Shown: one piece after another, positions 55,301 through 64,000 of the stretch
Numbering within the stretch: position 1 is the stretch's first letter
Layout of the letters: every line of letters begins with the position of its first letter
Source: Anomaloglossus baeobatrachus
Lineage: Eukaryota > Chordata > Amphibia > Anura > Aromobatidae
Reading direction: 5' to 3'
NCBI RefSeq assembly: GCF_048569485.1
Contig: NC_134360.1
Coordinates: forward strand, 204,597,692 to 204,661,691
DNA: 64,000 bases
Position numbers and translations under genes: made by a program
Notes under the pieces: model-generated
Databases searched by the model: none
The model's input: only the letters and a program-made list of their open reading frames with translations
What the model was told of the DNA's origin: nothing

Positions 55301-56896
55301 TGGCACTCGTGCCTTCCAGGAACCCAATACTGCTGCAGAGTCCTGGCGTCCCTGCTTCTATAGCTGCAGTTACATGCAGCCAGCCGCCATCGCGTCCCCC
55401 TTAGCTCTTTTCGGCCCCTCCTCTCTTGGGGCGGGGTTTTGGCCTTCGCGCCTCTGCTACTCGAGAAGACGCTCGAGCGGGAACTTTTCGCGCCAAAGAT
55501 GGCGACTTCTGAAATTTTTCAGCCGGATACCTCCGGCGGTAACAAGGCGCACCTCTACCAAACGGCAGAGCGGTAGGATCCTGTTCGTGACGCCAAGTTG
55601 TCGCGGGCGGGGAGGAGGGTGTCAGCACACCGCGCTCACCCCTTCTGCTCGGGTCCGGCGGCCGCCGCTGCTCTATGGTGGCTCGAGCTGTGGGCCGGAT
55701 CCCGGGGGTTCTCGAGCGGCACTCCTCGCCCGTGAGTGAAAGGGGGTTGTTTGGGTGTGGGGATTGTTTATTGTCCGTGACGCCACCCACTGTTGTGGTG
55801 ATTTCACCACCGCTGCTCGATGTGGGGATCCCGGGAGTGATGGTGGGGGAGCAGCTAGTTGTTGTGTTGCCCCTCCGTGGGTAGGGGTTGGTGATCCCGG
55901 GGCCCGGTGATGGGGTTAGATGTGGGATGCAGGGCCTGGTGGGCGCAGGGACGCGGGGGCAGCGCTGTGCCTTGCGGCACGGAGGTACTCACTCAGCCAA
56001 TAACCACGACACAGTTCTCGGTAAACAAACGGCTGGTTGGACGGGTCCCTCGGACGGTTTACGGTGCTGCGGTTCCCTGCAGTTGGCGGTGATGGTCACT
56101 CTTCCCTGCACCTATGTTACGTCTATTGGTAGCGATGGATTCCCACCGGTTACCCGCTCCCCGACTACAATCTGGGCCGGAGGAGCTCCACACTTTGCCC
56201 GCAGGCGCTGGCCCTGGGGAAACTGGTGCCTTGGCGGTGGCGGTGTCTCCCCTGTAATGGTTGAGCTGTTGCCTTCAATCGGGACTTGGTTGTTGGGGGA
56301 TCTACGTCCCCTTCACTGACGGATTCGGCAAATTTGGCGACTCCTAGCCTTGCCGGGGTCCGAGAGGCCCCTGCCCTGGTGCTGACTGTCCTTTGCACGC
56401 TGCTCCAGACCGCCGGGTCACCACCCGTCCGCGGTCCTTCCAGGAACCTCCAAACAGTCCCACTCCAGACAATCTCCGCCATCTGCTGACCTTGCTGTCT
56501 CTGTCCAGGCACACAGCCTCAGACCACTTCAGGCTGTACTAAACTGCCACTTTGCACTTTCTCTACTTTCACTTCTCTGTCACTTCAGCTTTCTTCTTCA
56601 GCTCCACTACACTTCACTTCCTTCCACCTCCTCCTCCCTGGCTGAACTCCTCTCTAGCCCTCAGCTAGACTTCCATTCTCTTCAAACTCCACACTCTATC
56701 TGCCTGCTTCTTCCTGCCTCCAGGGCTATGAACTCCTTGGTGGGTGAACACCAACCGCCTGGCTCCACCCCCTGGTGTGGACATCAGCCCCTGGAGGAAG
56801 GCAACAAGGATTTCTGGTTAGCTGGTGTACCTGCAGGGAATGTGGGGTGTGTGTGTTGTTGTGACCTGTGACCCCTCGCTTGCCCAGGGCGTCACA
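52348..56896 (-). mobile_element. LTR retrotransposon of the cold-shock-domain family (copy 4), variant without the domain
   Basis: Flanked by CTCT (52344-52347, 56897-56900), within the 3' LTR of copy 5. On the minus strand: 5' LTR 55599-56896 (1298 bp), primer-binding site 55578-55595, gene 54303-55298, purine tract 53645-53653, 3' LTR 52348-53644 (1297 bp). The LTRs differ at about 17 positions (1.3%), similar to copy 5, so both inserted within a short time on this scale. The gene differs from the others in lacking a recognisable cold-shock part. Confidence 0.9.
54303..55298 (-). CDS. Helical, proline-rich protein with two N-terminal-type blocks (copy 4)
   Basis: 331 residues. The first block (APGMATWLRDRTVPLSNRL, then MQLLLEEWETDMADVV) matches the helical N-terminus of copies 2 and 5. 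After a proline-rich spacer a second, diverged copy of the same block follows (PGTVAWMKARVIQFHQRQQE, then WTNEVEMLITAV, DPRPYVLPGP), each ending in the DPRP...P motif. I see no cold-shock motif in the remaining 90 residues (Gly/Pro-rich). This points to an older duplication within the family or an exchange with another lineage. Function unknown; fossil element. Confidence 0.55.
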   Translation of the reverse strand: MYHPTPNEEVPAPGMATWLRDRTVPLSNRLQAHMQLLLEEWETDMADVVAAMWRREDEEELEERVSDPRPCIPEGSAVGAEGPGRLPLTLPLSPLPVLVAAAPPLGPLPAQPVAIPCPAAPADQPDASVQDGPEVHQGEPLEPRPLNSVVPEVPVETVPDPEPGTVAWMKARVIQFHQRQQEQILRMMEQWTNEVEMLITAVPMYGEGTDVAESTGDPRPYVLPGPAAAAEGPGLVSAYASPLPLLMGRLSVDSPGLLFRATAEGSEVLDAGGQEAAAAGGDPPDVGAPAVCHTPGTGENGYRVPLSQPACQCMLGVLVEGDGAALAEYLE

Positions 56897-58641
56897 CTCT
56901 CCCACTGCTCGGGTCCGGCTGCTGCTGCTGCTGCTCGGTGGTGGCTCGAGCGGTGGGGCCGGATCCCGGGGACTCGAGCGGCGTTCCTCGCCCGTGAGTG
57001 AAAAGGGAGGTTTTGATTGTGGGGATTGGATATATTGTCCGTGACGCCACCCACGGTTGTGGTGATTTTGGTGACACCACCGCTGCTCTGTACGGGGATC
57101 CCGGGAGCGGTGACAGGGAGCAGCTTGGTTGGTAGTTCTCCCCTCCGTGGGTAGGGGGTTGGTTGTCCCGGGGCCCGGTGATGGGGTAGGTAGGATGGCA
57201 GGCAGGTTGCGGGGCCTGGCGAGGTGCAGGGTCGCAGGGGCAGCGCTGTGCTGCACGGCACGGGGGTACTCACTCACGCCAGCAATCAGGACACAGTTCT
57301 TCGTAAAACACTCGGCTGGATGGACGGGTCCCCCAGACGGCTGCGGTTGTTGTCTCCCTGTAGGTGGTAGTGACTGTTTCTCCCTGCACCTAAGCTTCTG
57401 GTTGGTAGCGATGGGTTCCCACCGGTAACCCGCTCCCCGACTTGGATATGGGCCGGAGGAGCCCCTCTTTGCCCGCAGGCGCTGGCCCTGGGAAACTGTT
57501 GCCCTTGGCGGTGGCGGTGTCTCCCCTTCACGGTTGGACGGTTGCCCTCTATCGGGACTTGGTTGTTTGGAAACCCAGGAGGTCCCCTTCACTAACGGAT
57601 TCGGCAAATTCACAGCGACTCCAAGCCTTGCCGGGGTCCGAAAAGCCCCTGCCACTGGTGCTGGCTTCTCTTTGTGTACCGGTCCGGTACCGCCAGGCCA
57701 CCGCCCGTCCACGGTCCTTACGGTAGACTCCAATCGGCCTCCACTGCAGACGGTCACCACCGTCTGCCAACCTTGCTGTCCAGTCCAGGCCACACACCCG
57801 GACTCTGTCAGTCAGTTGCTCCACTACTACACTTTGCTCCTCACGCTTTCACTGTCCAAACTAGACTGACCCTTTTCCCTCCTCCAGGACTGTGAACTCC
57901 TTGGTGGGTGGAGACCAACCGCCTGGCTCCACCCCCTGGTGTGGACATCAGCCCCTGGGAGGGCAACAAGGGTTTTGTGTTCTGACTTCGATGTGCCTAC
58001 AGGGAGTGTGGGGTGTGGTGGTGGTGTTACCTGTGGCCCCTGGCTTGTCCAGGGCGCCACATTCCCTCTTAGCAAAATGCAGACCGTCCTCGGGCTGCTC
58101 GTCCATCACCGATTTTATTTTTCTTTTAACTGTAAAAAAAGGTAAGAAAACACAATACAAGTATAGTAACATCATCCCACATCGGGAGGCACTTTCTTAA
58201 ACGTTACTAAACGGTTAACGATTACGGCTTCCGCTCTCTCCCACCCAAGCAACCTGGCCCTGATGCTGCCCCTAAGAAAACAGGCAGCTCGCCTTGACCC
58301 CAGTCCAGCACCAAGTTACCCGAGCGGGATCTGTCCTTCCCATCCAGAGGATCCCCATCGGTTCCGGTGGTGGCTGGGCCCCAGCCTGCTCCACTGCGGG
58401 CCCTTCCTCCAACCTGCCTCTCCGGAGGCGGTAACGGTAAAGCCATAACAAAATAATTATTTACAGGCCACAAGTTTGTGGTTGCCTTGCAAGTTCTCAG
58501 GCATGTTCATAAGTAGTTTCTTATGTAAAACTTTAGACGGTCCCCACGGGGACAACGGTGCCGGCAACGACCGGTTCAATCAAGCAGTTAATCAGGTTAC
58601 TTTTCATCAATTACTCATTCTCATTTTTCAACTTTCAAACT

Positions 58642-59784
58642 TTAAACACACACTGGTGGTCCCAACGTGGATGGTGACAACGGTGCTCCGCTGCCCTGCT
58701 CAGATTCTTCGGCATCACTTTGGGGAAGGGGCGCGGTGCTCACACGGGCCTCCTGACTGCCCCTCAGCTTTGTATCCAGCGCGAACCACTCCCTCTCCCC
58801 GCAGTGCCGGGTATACTGCACCAAGTCCCCTGGCATCAGGTTGCGGCCAGGGTGCTCTTCTGGCAGGTGAGCATTAACATCCCGCCAGGCTATGAAAACT
58901 TCGGCCTCCAGGCCCGGTTCATAGATGAAACCATAGCCCCGGCGGACATCAAACCGCCTCACCTGCCCCTCATACAGCGGGCCCCGGACCCGGAAAGTTG
59001 CTTGACAGAGGTTCTCTTTTTCCCGGATTGCACGGGCCACCAACTCCGCCTTCTTCCTTTCCCTCTCATCGATTCCCAGACCCAACGGTACCGGCTCCCT
59101 ATCCCAGTATGGCGCTGCTGCGAGCTCCGGCGCACGGGTCGGGCCCCGCGAGACCTTTTGGACACTGCCCACTGCTGGTGATCTGGGCGGAAGGTCCCGC
59201 AGTGACTTAGCCTTGGACGCCGCCTTGGAGCGGCAACCCGGCGCAACCTCAGCCGAGGTGTGGGGGATGAGCACAGGGGCTTTCCTCTGCTGGGCCTTCG
59301 GCACAGAGCGGGCCGCCGGCTCCGGCTCGGGGGAACTCTCTGCAGATGCCTCCGGTTTAGGCTTCGGAGCTTTCCACGGCAGCACCTCCGGTCGGCTGCG
59401 GGCTCCAGCTACAGGTCGGTCCACTGGGGCGGACATGCTGGGTATCGCTACCGGTTGCGGTGGTAGCGGGCCTAGTGGCGGGGTCACGACAGCCGAGATT
59501 GGTAGCGAGGGAGGTAGCAGGGCGAGCGGGTTGGGACCGGGCCCCGCAGCCTTGATGACCGACCCACTAGGGGTACCGGGGCGTGGATCACTCACCCTCC
59601 CTGCCGATACTTCCTCCTCGCGTCTCCGCACGGTCGCTATGACTTCTGCCATGTCGGTCTCCCACTCCTCCATGAGGAGCTGCATCTTGACCTGCAGCCT
59701 TTGGTAGAGCTGCGCGGTCCGGATCTCCACCCACGCCGCGGTTCCAGGCGCGGGGGCTACGGTGCTTCGGGATGGCATATACAT
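58642..59784 (-). CDS. Helical, proline-rich protein with C-terminal cold-shock-like domain (copy 5)
   Basis: 380 residues from the ATG at 59784 (MYMPSRSTVAPAPGTAAW), the same start as copy 2. The open frame continues upstream into leader and LTR but that part is not conserved. Order: helical block (LQVKMQLLMEEWETDMAEVI), DPRPGTP motif, proline-rich spacer, basic helix (DERERKKAELVARAIREKE), cold-shock-like domain with YEGQVRRFDV, RRGYGFIYEP, AEVFIAWRDV and a GEREWFALD end. Close to copy 2 (same domain residues at nearly all positions). Looks open throughout. Confidence 0.75.
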   Translation of the reverse strand: MYMPSRSTVAPAPGTAAWVEIRTAQLYQRLQVKMQLLMEEWETDMAEVIATVRRREEEVSAGRVSDPRPGTPSGSVIKAAGPGPNPLALLPPSLPISAVVTPPLGPLPPQPVAIPSMSAPVDRPVAGARSRPEVLPWKAPKPKPEASAESSPEPEPAARSVPKAQQRKAPVLIPHTSAEVAPGCRSKAASKAKSLRDLPPRSPAVGSVQKVSRGPTRAPELAAAPYWDREPVPLGLGIDERERKKAELVARAIREKENLCQATFRVRGPLYEGQVRRFDVRRGYGFIYEPGLEAEVFIAWRDVNAHLPEEHPGRNLMPGDLVQYTRHCGEREWFALDTKLRGSQEARVSTAPLPQSDAEESEQGSGAPLSPSTLGPPVCV

Positions 59785-61262
59785 GTTGCTGGCAGCCTCT
59801 CCCAGGAACAAGATGGCGTCCCTGCCTTTATAGCGGCGCTCACATGCGGCCAGCCGCCATTCCGTCTGCTTCAGCCTCTTTCCGGTTCCTCCTCTACAGG
59901 GGCGGGGTTTTGGCCTTCGCGCCTCTACTGCTCGACGAGACGCTCGAGCGGGAATTCTTCGCGCCCAAGATGGCGGCTTCTCAAATTTTTCGGCCGGACA
60001 CCTCCGGCGGTCACAAGGCGCACCTCTACCAGACGGCAGAGCGGTAAGATCTTGTTCGTGACGCCAAGTTGTCGCGGGCGGAGGAGGTGACGCTGCGCTC
60101 TCCCACTGCTCGGGTCTGGCTGCTGCTGCTGCTGCTCGGTGGTGGCTCGAGCGGTGGGGCCGGATCCCGGGGACTCGAGCGGCGTTCCTCGCCCGTGAGT
60201 GAAAAGGGAGGTTTTGATTGTGGGGATTGGATATATTGTCCGTGACGCCACCCACGGTTGTGGTAATTTTGGTGACACCACCGCTGCTCTGTACGGGGAT
60301 CCCGGGAGCGGTGACAGGGAGCAGCTTGGTTGGTAGTTCTCCCCTCCGTGGGTAGGGGGTTGGTTGTCCCGGGGCCCGGTGATGGGGTAGGTAGGATGGC
60401 AGGCGGGTTGCGGGGCCTGGCGAGGTGCAGGGTCGCAGGGGCAGCGCTGTGCTGCACGGCACGGGGGTACTCACTCACGCCAGCAATCAGGACACAGTTC
60501 TTCGTAAAACACTCGGCTGGATGGACGGGTCCCACAGATGGCTGTGGTTGTTGTCTCCCTGTAGGTGGTAGTGACTGTCTCTCCCTGCACCTAAGCTTCT
60601 GGTTGGTAGCGATGGGTTCCCACCGGTAACCCGCTCCCCGACTTGGATATGGGCCGGAGGAGCCCCTCTTTGCCCGCAGGCGCTGGCCCTGGGAAACTGT
60701 TGCCCTTGGCGGTGGCGGTGTCTCCCCTTCACGGTTGGACGGTTGCCCTCTATCGGGACTTGGTTGTTTGGAAACCCAGGAGGTCCCCTTCACTAACGGA
60801 TTCGGCAAATTCACAGCGACTCCAAGCCTTGCCGGGGTCCAAAAAGCCCCTGCCACTGGTGCTGGCTTCTCTTTGTGTACCGGTCCGGTACCGCCGGGCC
60901 ACCGCCCATCCACGGTCCTTACGGTGGACTCCAATCAGCCTCCACTGCAGACGGTCTCCACCGTCTGCCAACCTTGCTGTCCAGTCCAGGCCACACACCC
61001 GGACTCTGTCAGTCAGTTGCTCCACTACTACACTTTGCTCCTCACGCTTTCACTGTCCAAACTAGACTGACCCTTTTCCCTCCTCCAGGACTGTGAACTC
61101 CTTGGTGGGTGGAGACCAACCGCCTGGCTCCACCCCCTGGTGTGGACATCAGCCCCTGGGAGGGCAACAAGGGTTTTGTGTTCTGACTTCGATGTACCTA
61201 CAGGGAGTGTGGGGTGTGGTGGTGGTGTTACCTGTGGCCCCTGGCTTGTCCAGGGTGCCACA

Positions 61263-63300
61263 CAAACACTGAGTGAACTTAGTGGCATCATAAAAGTGGC
61301 TGTTGGACTTCTGTATTGTCCCACTAGTGCAAAGATATTTGCAGCACGTCTGCCTGCATTGCACACTCAAACTCATTGTTACTAAGCCATTATACTAGCA
61401 AACACTGAGTGAACTTAGTGGCATCCTAAACGTGGCTGTTGGACTTCTGTATTGTCCCACTAGTGCAAAGATATTTGCAGCACGTCTGCCTGCATTGCAC
61501 ACTCAAACTCATTGTTACTAAGCCATTATACTAGCAAACACTGAGTGAACTTAGTGGCATCCTAAACGTGGCTGTTGGACTTCTGTATTGTCCCATTAGT
61601 GCAAAGATATTTGCAGCACGTCTGCCTGCATTGCACACTCAAACTCATTGTTACTAAGCCATTATACTAGCAAACACTGAGTGAACTTAGTGGCATTATA
61701 AAAGTGTCTGTTGGACTTCTGTATTGTCCCACTAGTGCAAAGATATTTGCAGCACGTCTGCCTGCATTGCACACTCAAACTCATTGTTACTAAGCCATTA
61801 TACTAGCAAACACTGAGTGAACTTAGTGGCATCCTAAACATGGCTGTTGGACTTCTGTATTGTCCCACTAGTGCAAAGATATTTGCAGCAAGTCTACCTG
61901 CATTGCACACTCAAACTCATTGTTACTAAGCCATTATACTAGCAAACACTGAGTGAACTTAGTGGCATCCTAAACGTGGCTGTTGGACTTCTGTATTGTC
62001 CTACTAGTGCAAAGATATTTGCAGCACGTCTGCCTGCATTTCACACTCAAACTCATTGTTACTAAGCCATTATACTAGCAAACACTGAGTGAACTTAGTG
62101 GCATCCTAAACGTGGCTGTTGGACTTCTGTATTGTCCCACTAGTGCAAAGATATTTGCAGCACGTCTGCCTGCATTGCACACTCAAAATCATTGTTACTA
62201 AGCCATTATACTAGCAAACACTGAGTGAACTTAGTGGCATCCTAAACGTGGCTGCTGGACTTCTGTATTGTCCCAGTAGTGCAAAGATATTTGCAGCACG
62301 TCTGCCTGCATTGCACACTCAAACTCATTGTTACTAAGCCATTATACTAGCAAACACTGAGTGAACTTAGTGGCATTATAAAAGTGGCTGTTGGACTTCT
62401 GTATTGTCCCACTAGTGCAAAGATATTTGCAGCACGTCTGCCTGCATTGCACACTCAAACTCATTGTTACTAAGCCATTATACTAGCAAACACTGAGTGA
62501 ACTTAGTGGCATCATAAAAGTGGCTGTTGGACTTCTGTATTGTCCCACTAGTGCAAAGATATTTGCAGCACGTCTGCCTGCATTGCACACTCAAACTCAT
62601 TGTTACTAAGCCATTATACTAGCAAACACTGAGTGAACTTAGTGGCATCCTAAACATGGCTGTTGGACTTCTGTATTGTCCCACTAGTGCAAAGATATTT
62701 GCAGCAAGTCTACCTGCATTGCACACTCAAACTCATTGTTACTAAGCCATTATACTAGCAAACACTGAGTGAACTTAGTGGCATCATAAAAGTGGCTGTT
62801 GGACTTCTGTATTGTCCCACTAGTGCAAAGATATTTGCAGCACGTCTGCCTGCATTGCACACTCAAACTCATTGTTACTAAGCCATTATACTAGCAAACA
62901 CTGAGTGAACTTAGTGGCATCCTAAACGTGGCTGTTGGACTTCTGTATTGTCCCACTAGTGCAAAGATATTTGCAGCACGTCTGCCTGCATTTCACACTC
63001 AAACTCATTGTTACTAAGCCATTATACTAGCAAACACTGAGTGAACTTAGTGGCATCCTAAACGTGGCTGTTGGACTTCTGTATTGTCCCACTAGTGCAA
63101 AGATATTTGCAGCACGTCTGCCTGCATTTCACACTCAAACTCATTGTTACTAAGCCATTATACTAGCAAACACTGAGAGAACTTAGTGGCATCCTAAAAG
63201 TGGCTGTTGGACTTCTGTATTGTCCCACTAGTGCAAAGATATTTGCAGCACGTCTGCATTGAACATCCAAGCTCATTGTTACAAAGCTATTATACTAGCA
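61263..63300 (+). repeat. 136-bp tandem array, about 15 units
   Basis: The unit starts ACACTGAGTGAACTTAGTGG; starts are 136 bp apart from 61266 to 63170 (14 full units plus a diverged last one). Units are 95-99% alike. Two classes alternate (CATCCTAAACG and CATCATAAAAG), suggesting higher-order duplication. It lies in the non-coding leader of the hAT. Confidence 0.97.
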
Positions 63301-63454
63301 ATTTATGTTGCCAGTTTAAGGGCTGTAGTTGCATTGTCAGGGATAGTTATTATTGTTTATTCTGCTGTTAATAAAGCTAGACCACCGCTGCAATCTACAC
63401 CACCTCTCAATTTTTACTACCACATTTTATGTGCACAATCTTATCGCAATCAAC

Positions 63455-64000
63455 ATGAGTGGCAAAATGACAGATGCTGGTGGAAAGGGGAAGAGGCGTG
63501 TTGGAAAAGGAAAAAAAGGGTTTGTCCGTGGGGAAGGTGGCAAAGCTCCATTAACATCTGCTGAAGATAGACCATCTACCAGCAAAAGTAAGATGTCTAC
63601 TACTTACCGTGGACAATCCGATGTGCTCCCTTTTTTACGGACACGAACAACTGGAACAAAGGTAGATGATGGCCAAAAAAGGAAAATGCTTGAATGGATC
63701 TCAAGTGGTCCAACAAGTGCCCTCTCAGCCACCTCAACTACCGCATCCAAAAAACACCAGTCCTCTCAGTTGTCATCCCAATCAAACTTGCTTTCTCCCA
63801 GCTCTGAAGTCTCCATCCCCCCTGCACAGTATGGTGGAACTGAGCTGGCTGAGTCTGCAGAGCTGTTCAGTCACACTATAGCCTGGGAATCAGATGTCTG
63901 CTCCCAAGCTACAGTGAGTACAGAACAGGAAATGGTCTGCAGTGATGCCCAGAACCTTTGTGACTCTGATTCAGACCGTGAGGACCAAGTTTCTGAGCAT
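63455..64000 (+). CDS. hAT transposase, N-terminal part, runs off the window
   Basis: 182 codons, open to the end of the window, from ATG at 63455 (context CAACATGAG). The start is Gly/Lys/Arg-rich (about residues 1-28, a possible nuclear-localisation or DNA-binding tail), followed by TYRGQSDVLPFLRTRTTG, a Ser/Thr-rich stretch and an acidic region (about 140-182). The dead relative at 5030-6367 shows what should follow: a BED-type zinc finger about 120 residues further on, then presumably the RNase-H-like core. Transposase of this family cuts at the CTAGAG(A/T)TGAGCG ends. No damage is visible in the part seen. Confidence 0.6.
   Translation, partial: MSGKMTDAGGKGKRRVGKGKKGFVRGEGGKAPLTSAEDRPSTSKSKMSTTYRGQSDVLPFLRTRTTGTKVDDGQKRKMLEWISSGPTSALSATSTTASKKHQSSQLSSQSNLLSPSSEVSIPPAQYGGTELAESAELFSHTIAWESDVCSQATVSTEQEMVCSDAQNLCDSDSDREDQVSEH

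Larger units (their letters stand above)
52316..61262 (-). mobile_element. LTR retrotransposon of the cold-shock-domain family (copy 5), with copy 4 nested in it
   Basis: Flanked by CAAA (52312-52315, 61263-61266) inside the tandem array. On the minus strand: 5' LTR 60070-61262 (1193 bp), primer-binding site 60049-60066, gene 58642-59784, purine tract 58062-58070, 3' LTR 56901-58061 continued at 52316-52347 across the insertion. After removing copy 4 and its duplication, the 3' LTR is also 1193 bp. The LTRs differ at about 16 positions (1.3%). Apart from the nested insertion it looks nearly whole. No polymerase genes. Confidence 0.9.
51342..64000 (+). mobile_element. Large hAT transposon, right end outside the window
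   Basis: Starts CTAGAGTTGAGCGCGG, the family terminal repeat, followed by TTCGAG/CTCGAA inverted blocks. A TATA box (TATAAAAA, 51781-51788), a non-coding leader with a 136-bp tandem array, and a transposase gene starting at 63455 follow in order. About 8.95 kb of the length is nested LTR retrotransposon DNA (52316-61262). Confidence 0.7.

Noticed and set aside
56726-57793. 355-codon and similar (302-codon) open frames within LTRs
   Set aside because: They lie wholly in LTR DNA of high GC content, have no domain, and overlap the hairpin and promoter-like blocks.
59785-60474. Upstream extension of the copy-5 protein to 610 residues
   Set aside because: It crosses the primer-binding site and LTR; copy 2 shares only the part from the ATG at 59784 onward.
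61263-63300. CRISPR-like array
   Set aside because: Units are contiguous, with no unique spacers, inside a eukaryotic transposon; it is a simple 136-bp tandem array.

Overview
The window looks like non-coding, transposon-saturated vertebrate DNA, most likely from an amphibian (a frog-like genome is my inference). Three things suggest this: a spliced, TATA-driven host gene with introns of about 6 and 10 kb; Penelope-like, DIRS, hAT and LTR retroelements living side by side; and many MITEs. There are no operons, and no RNA genes were recognised. One assembly gap (N) lies at 2401-2600.

Layout. 1-12660: MITEs, an inverted pair of Penelope-like terminal pieces around a (GA)n tract, fragments of BED-finger hAT transposons, a non-LTR (L2/CR1-type) tail, and a first LTR element of the family named below. 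12667-24007: a near-perfect palindrome with arms of about 5.3 kb and a 794-bp spacer. Each arm carries, nested, an LTR start, half a MITE, half a hAT and a Penelope-like element with reverse transcriptase and GIY-YIG endonuclease. 24011-31662: an older LTR element with a young, whole-looking relative inserted in it. 33291-50428: the only convincing host gene, a small secreted protein with five visible exons whose introns hold a GT-rich minisatellite, a solo LTR, MITEs and a 5.9-kb DIRS element. 51044-64000: a four-deep nest, in which an LTR is split by a hAT element, the hAT's 136-bp tandem array is split by an LTR element, and that element's LTR is split by another. The hAT transposase gene starts at 63455 and runs off the window.

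The most interesting system is a family of non-autonomous LTR retrotransposons, five internal copies plus LTR pieces. It has LTRs of about 1.1-1.3 kb, 4-bp target duplications, an 18-nt primer-binding site resembling a tRNA-Ser 3' end, and a purine tract. There is no pol. The only gene encodes a helical, proline-rich protein ending in a cold-shock-like nucleic-acid-binding domain. The LTR tip forms a hairpin whose stem pairs change together between copies. I know of no described family with this make-up, but I could not search. These elements are treated as fossils here.
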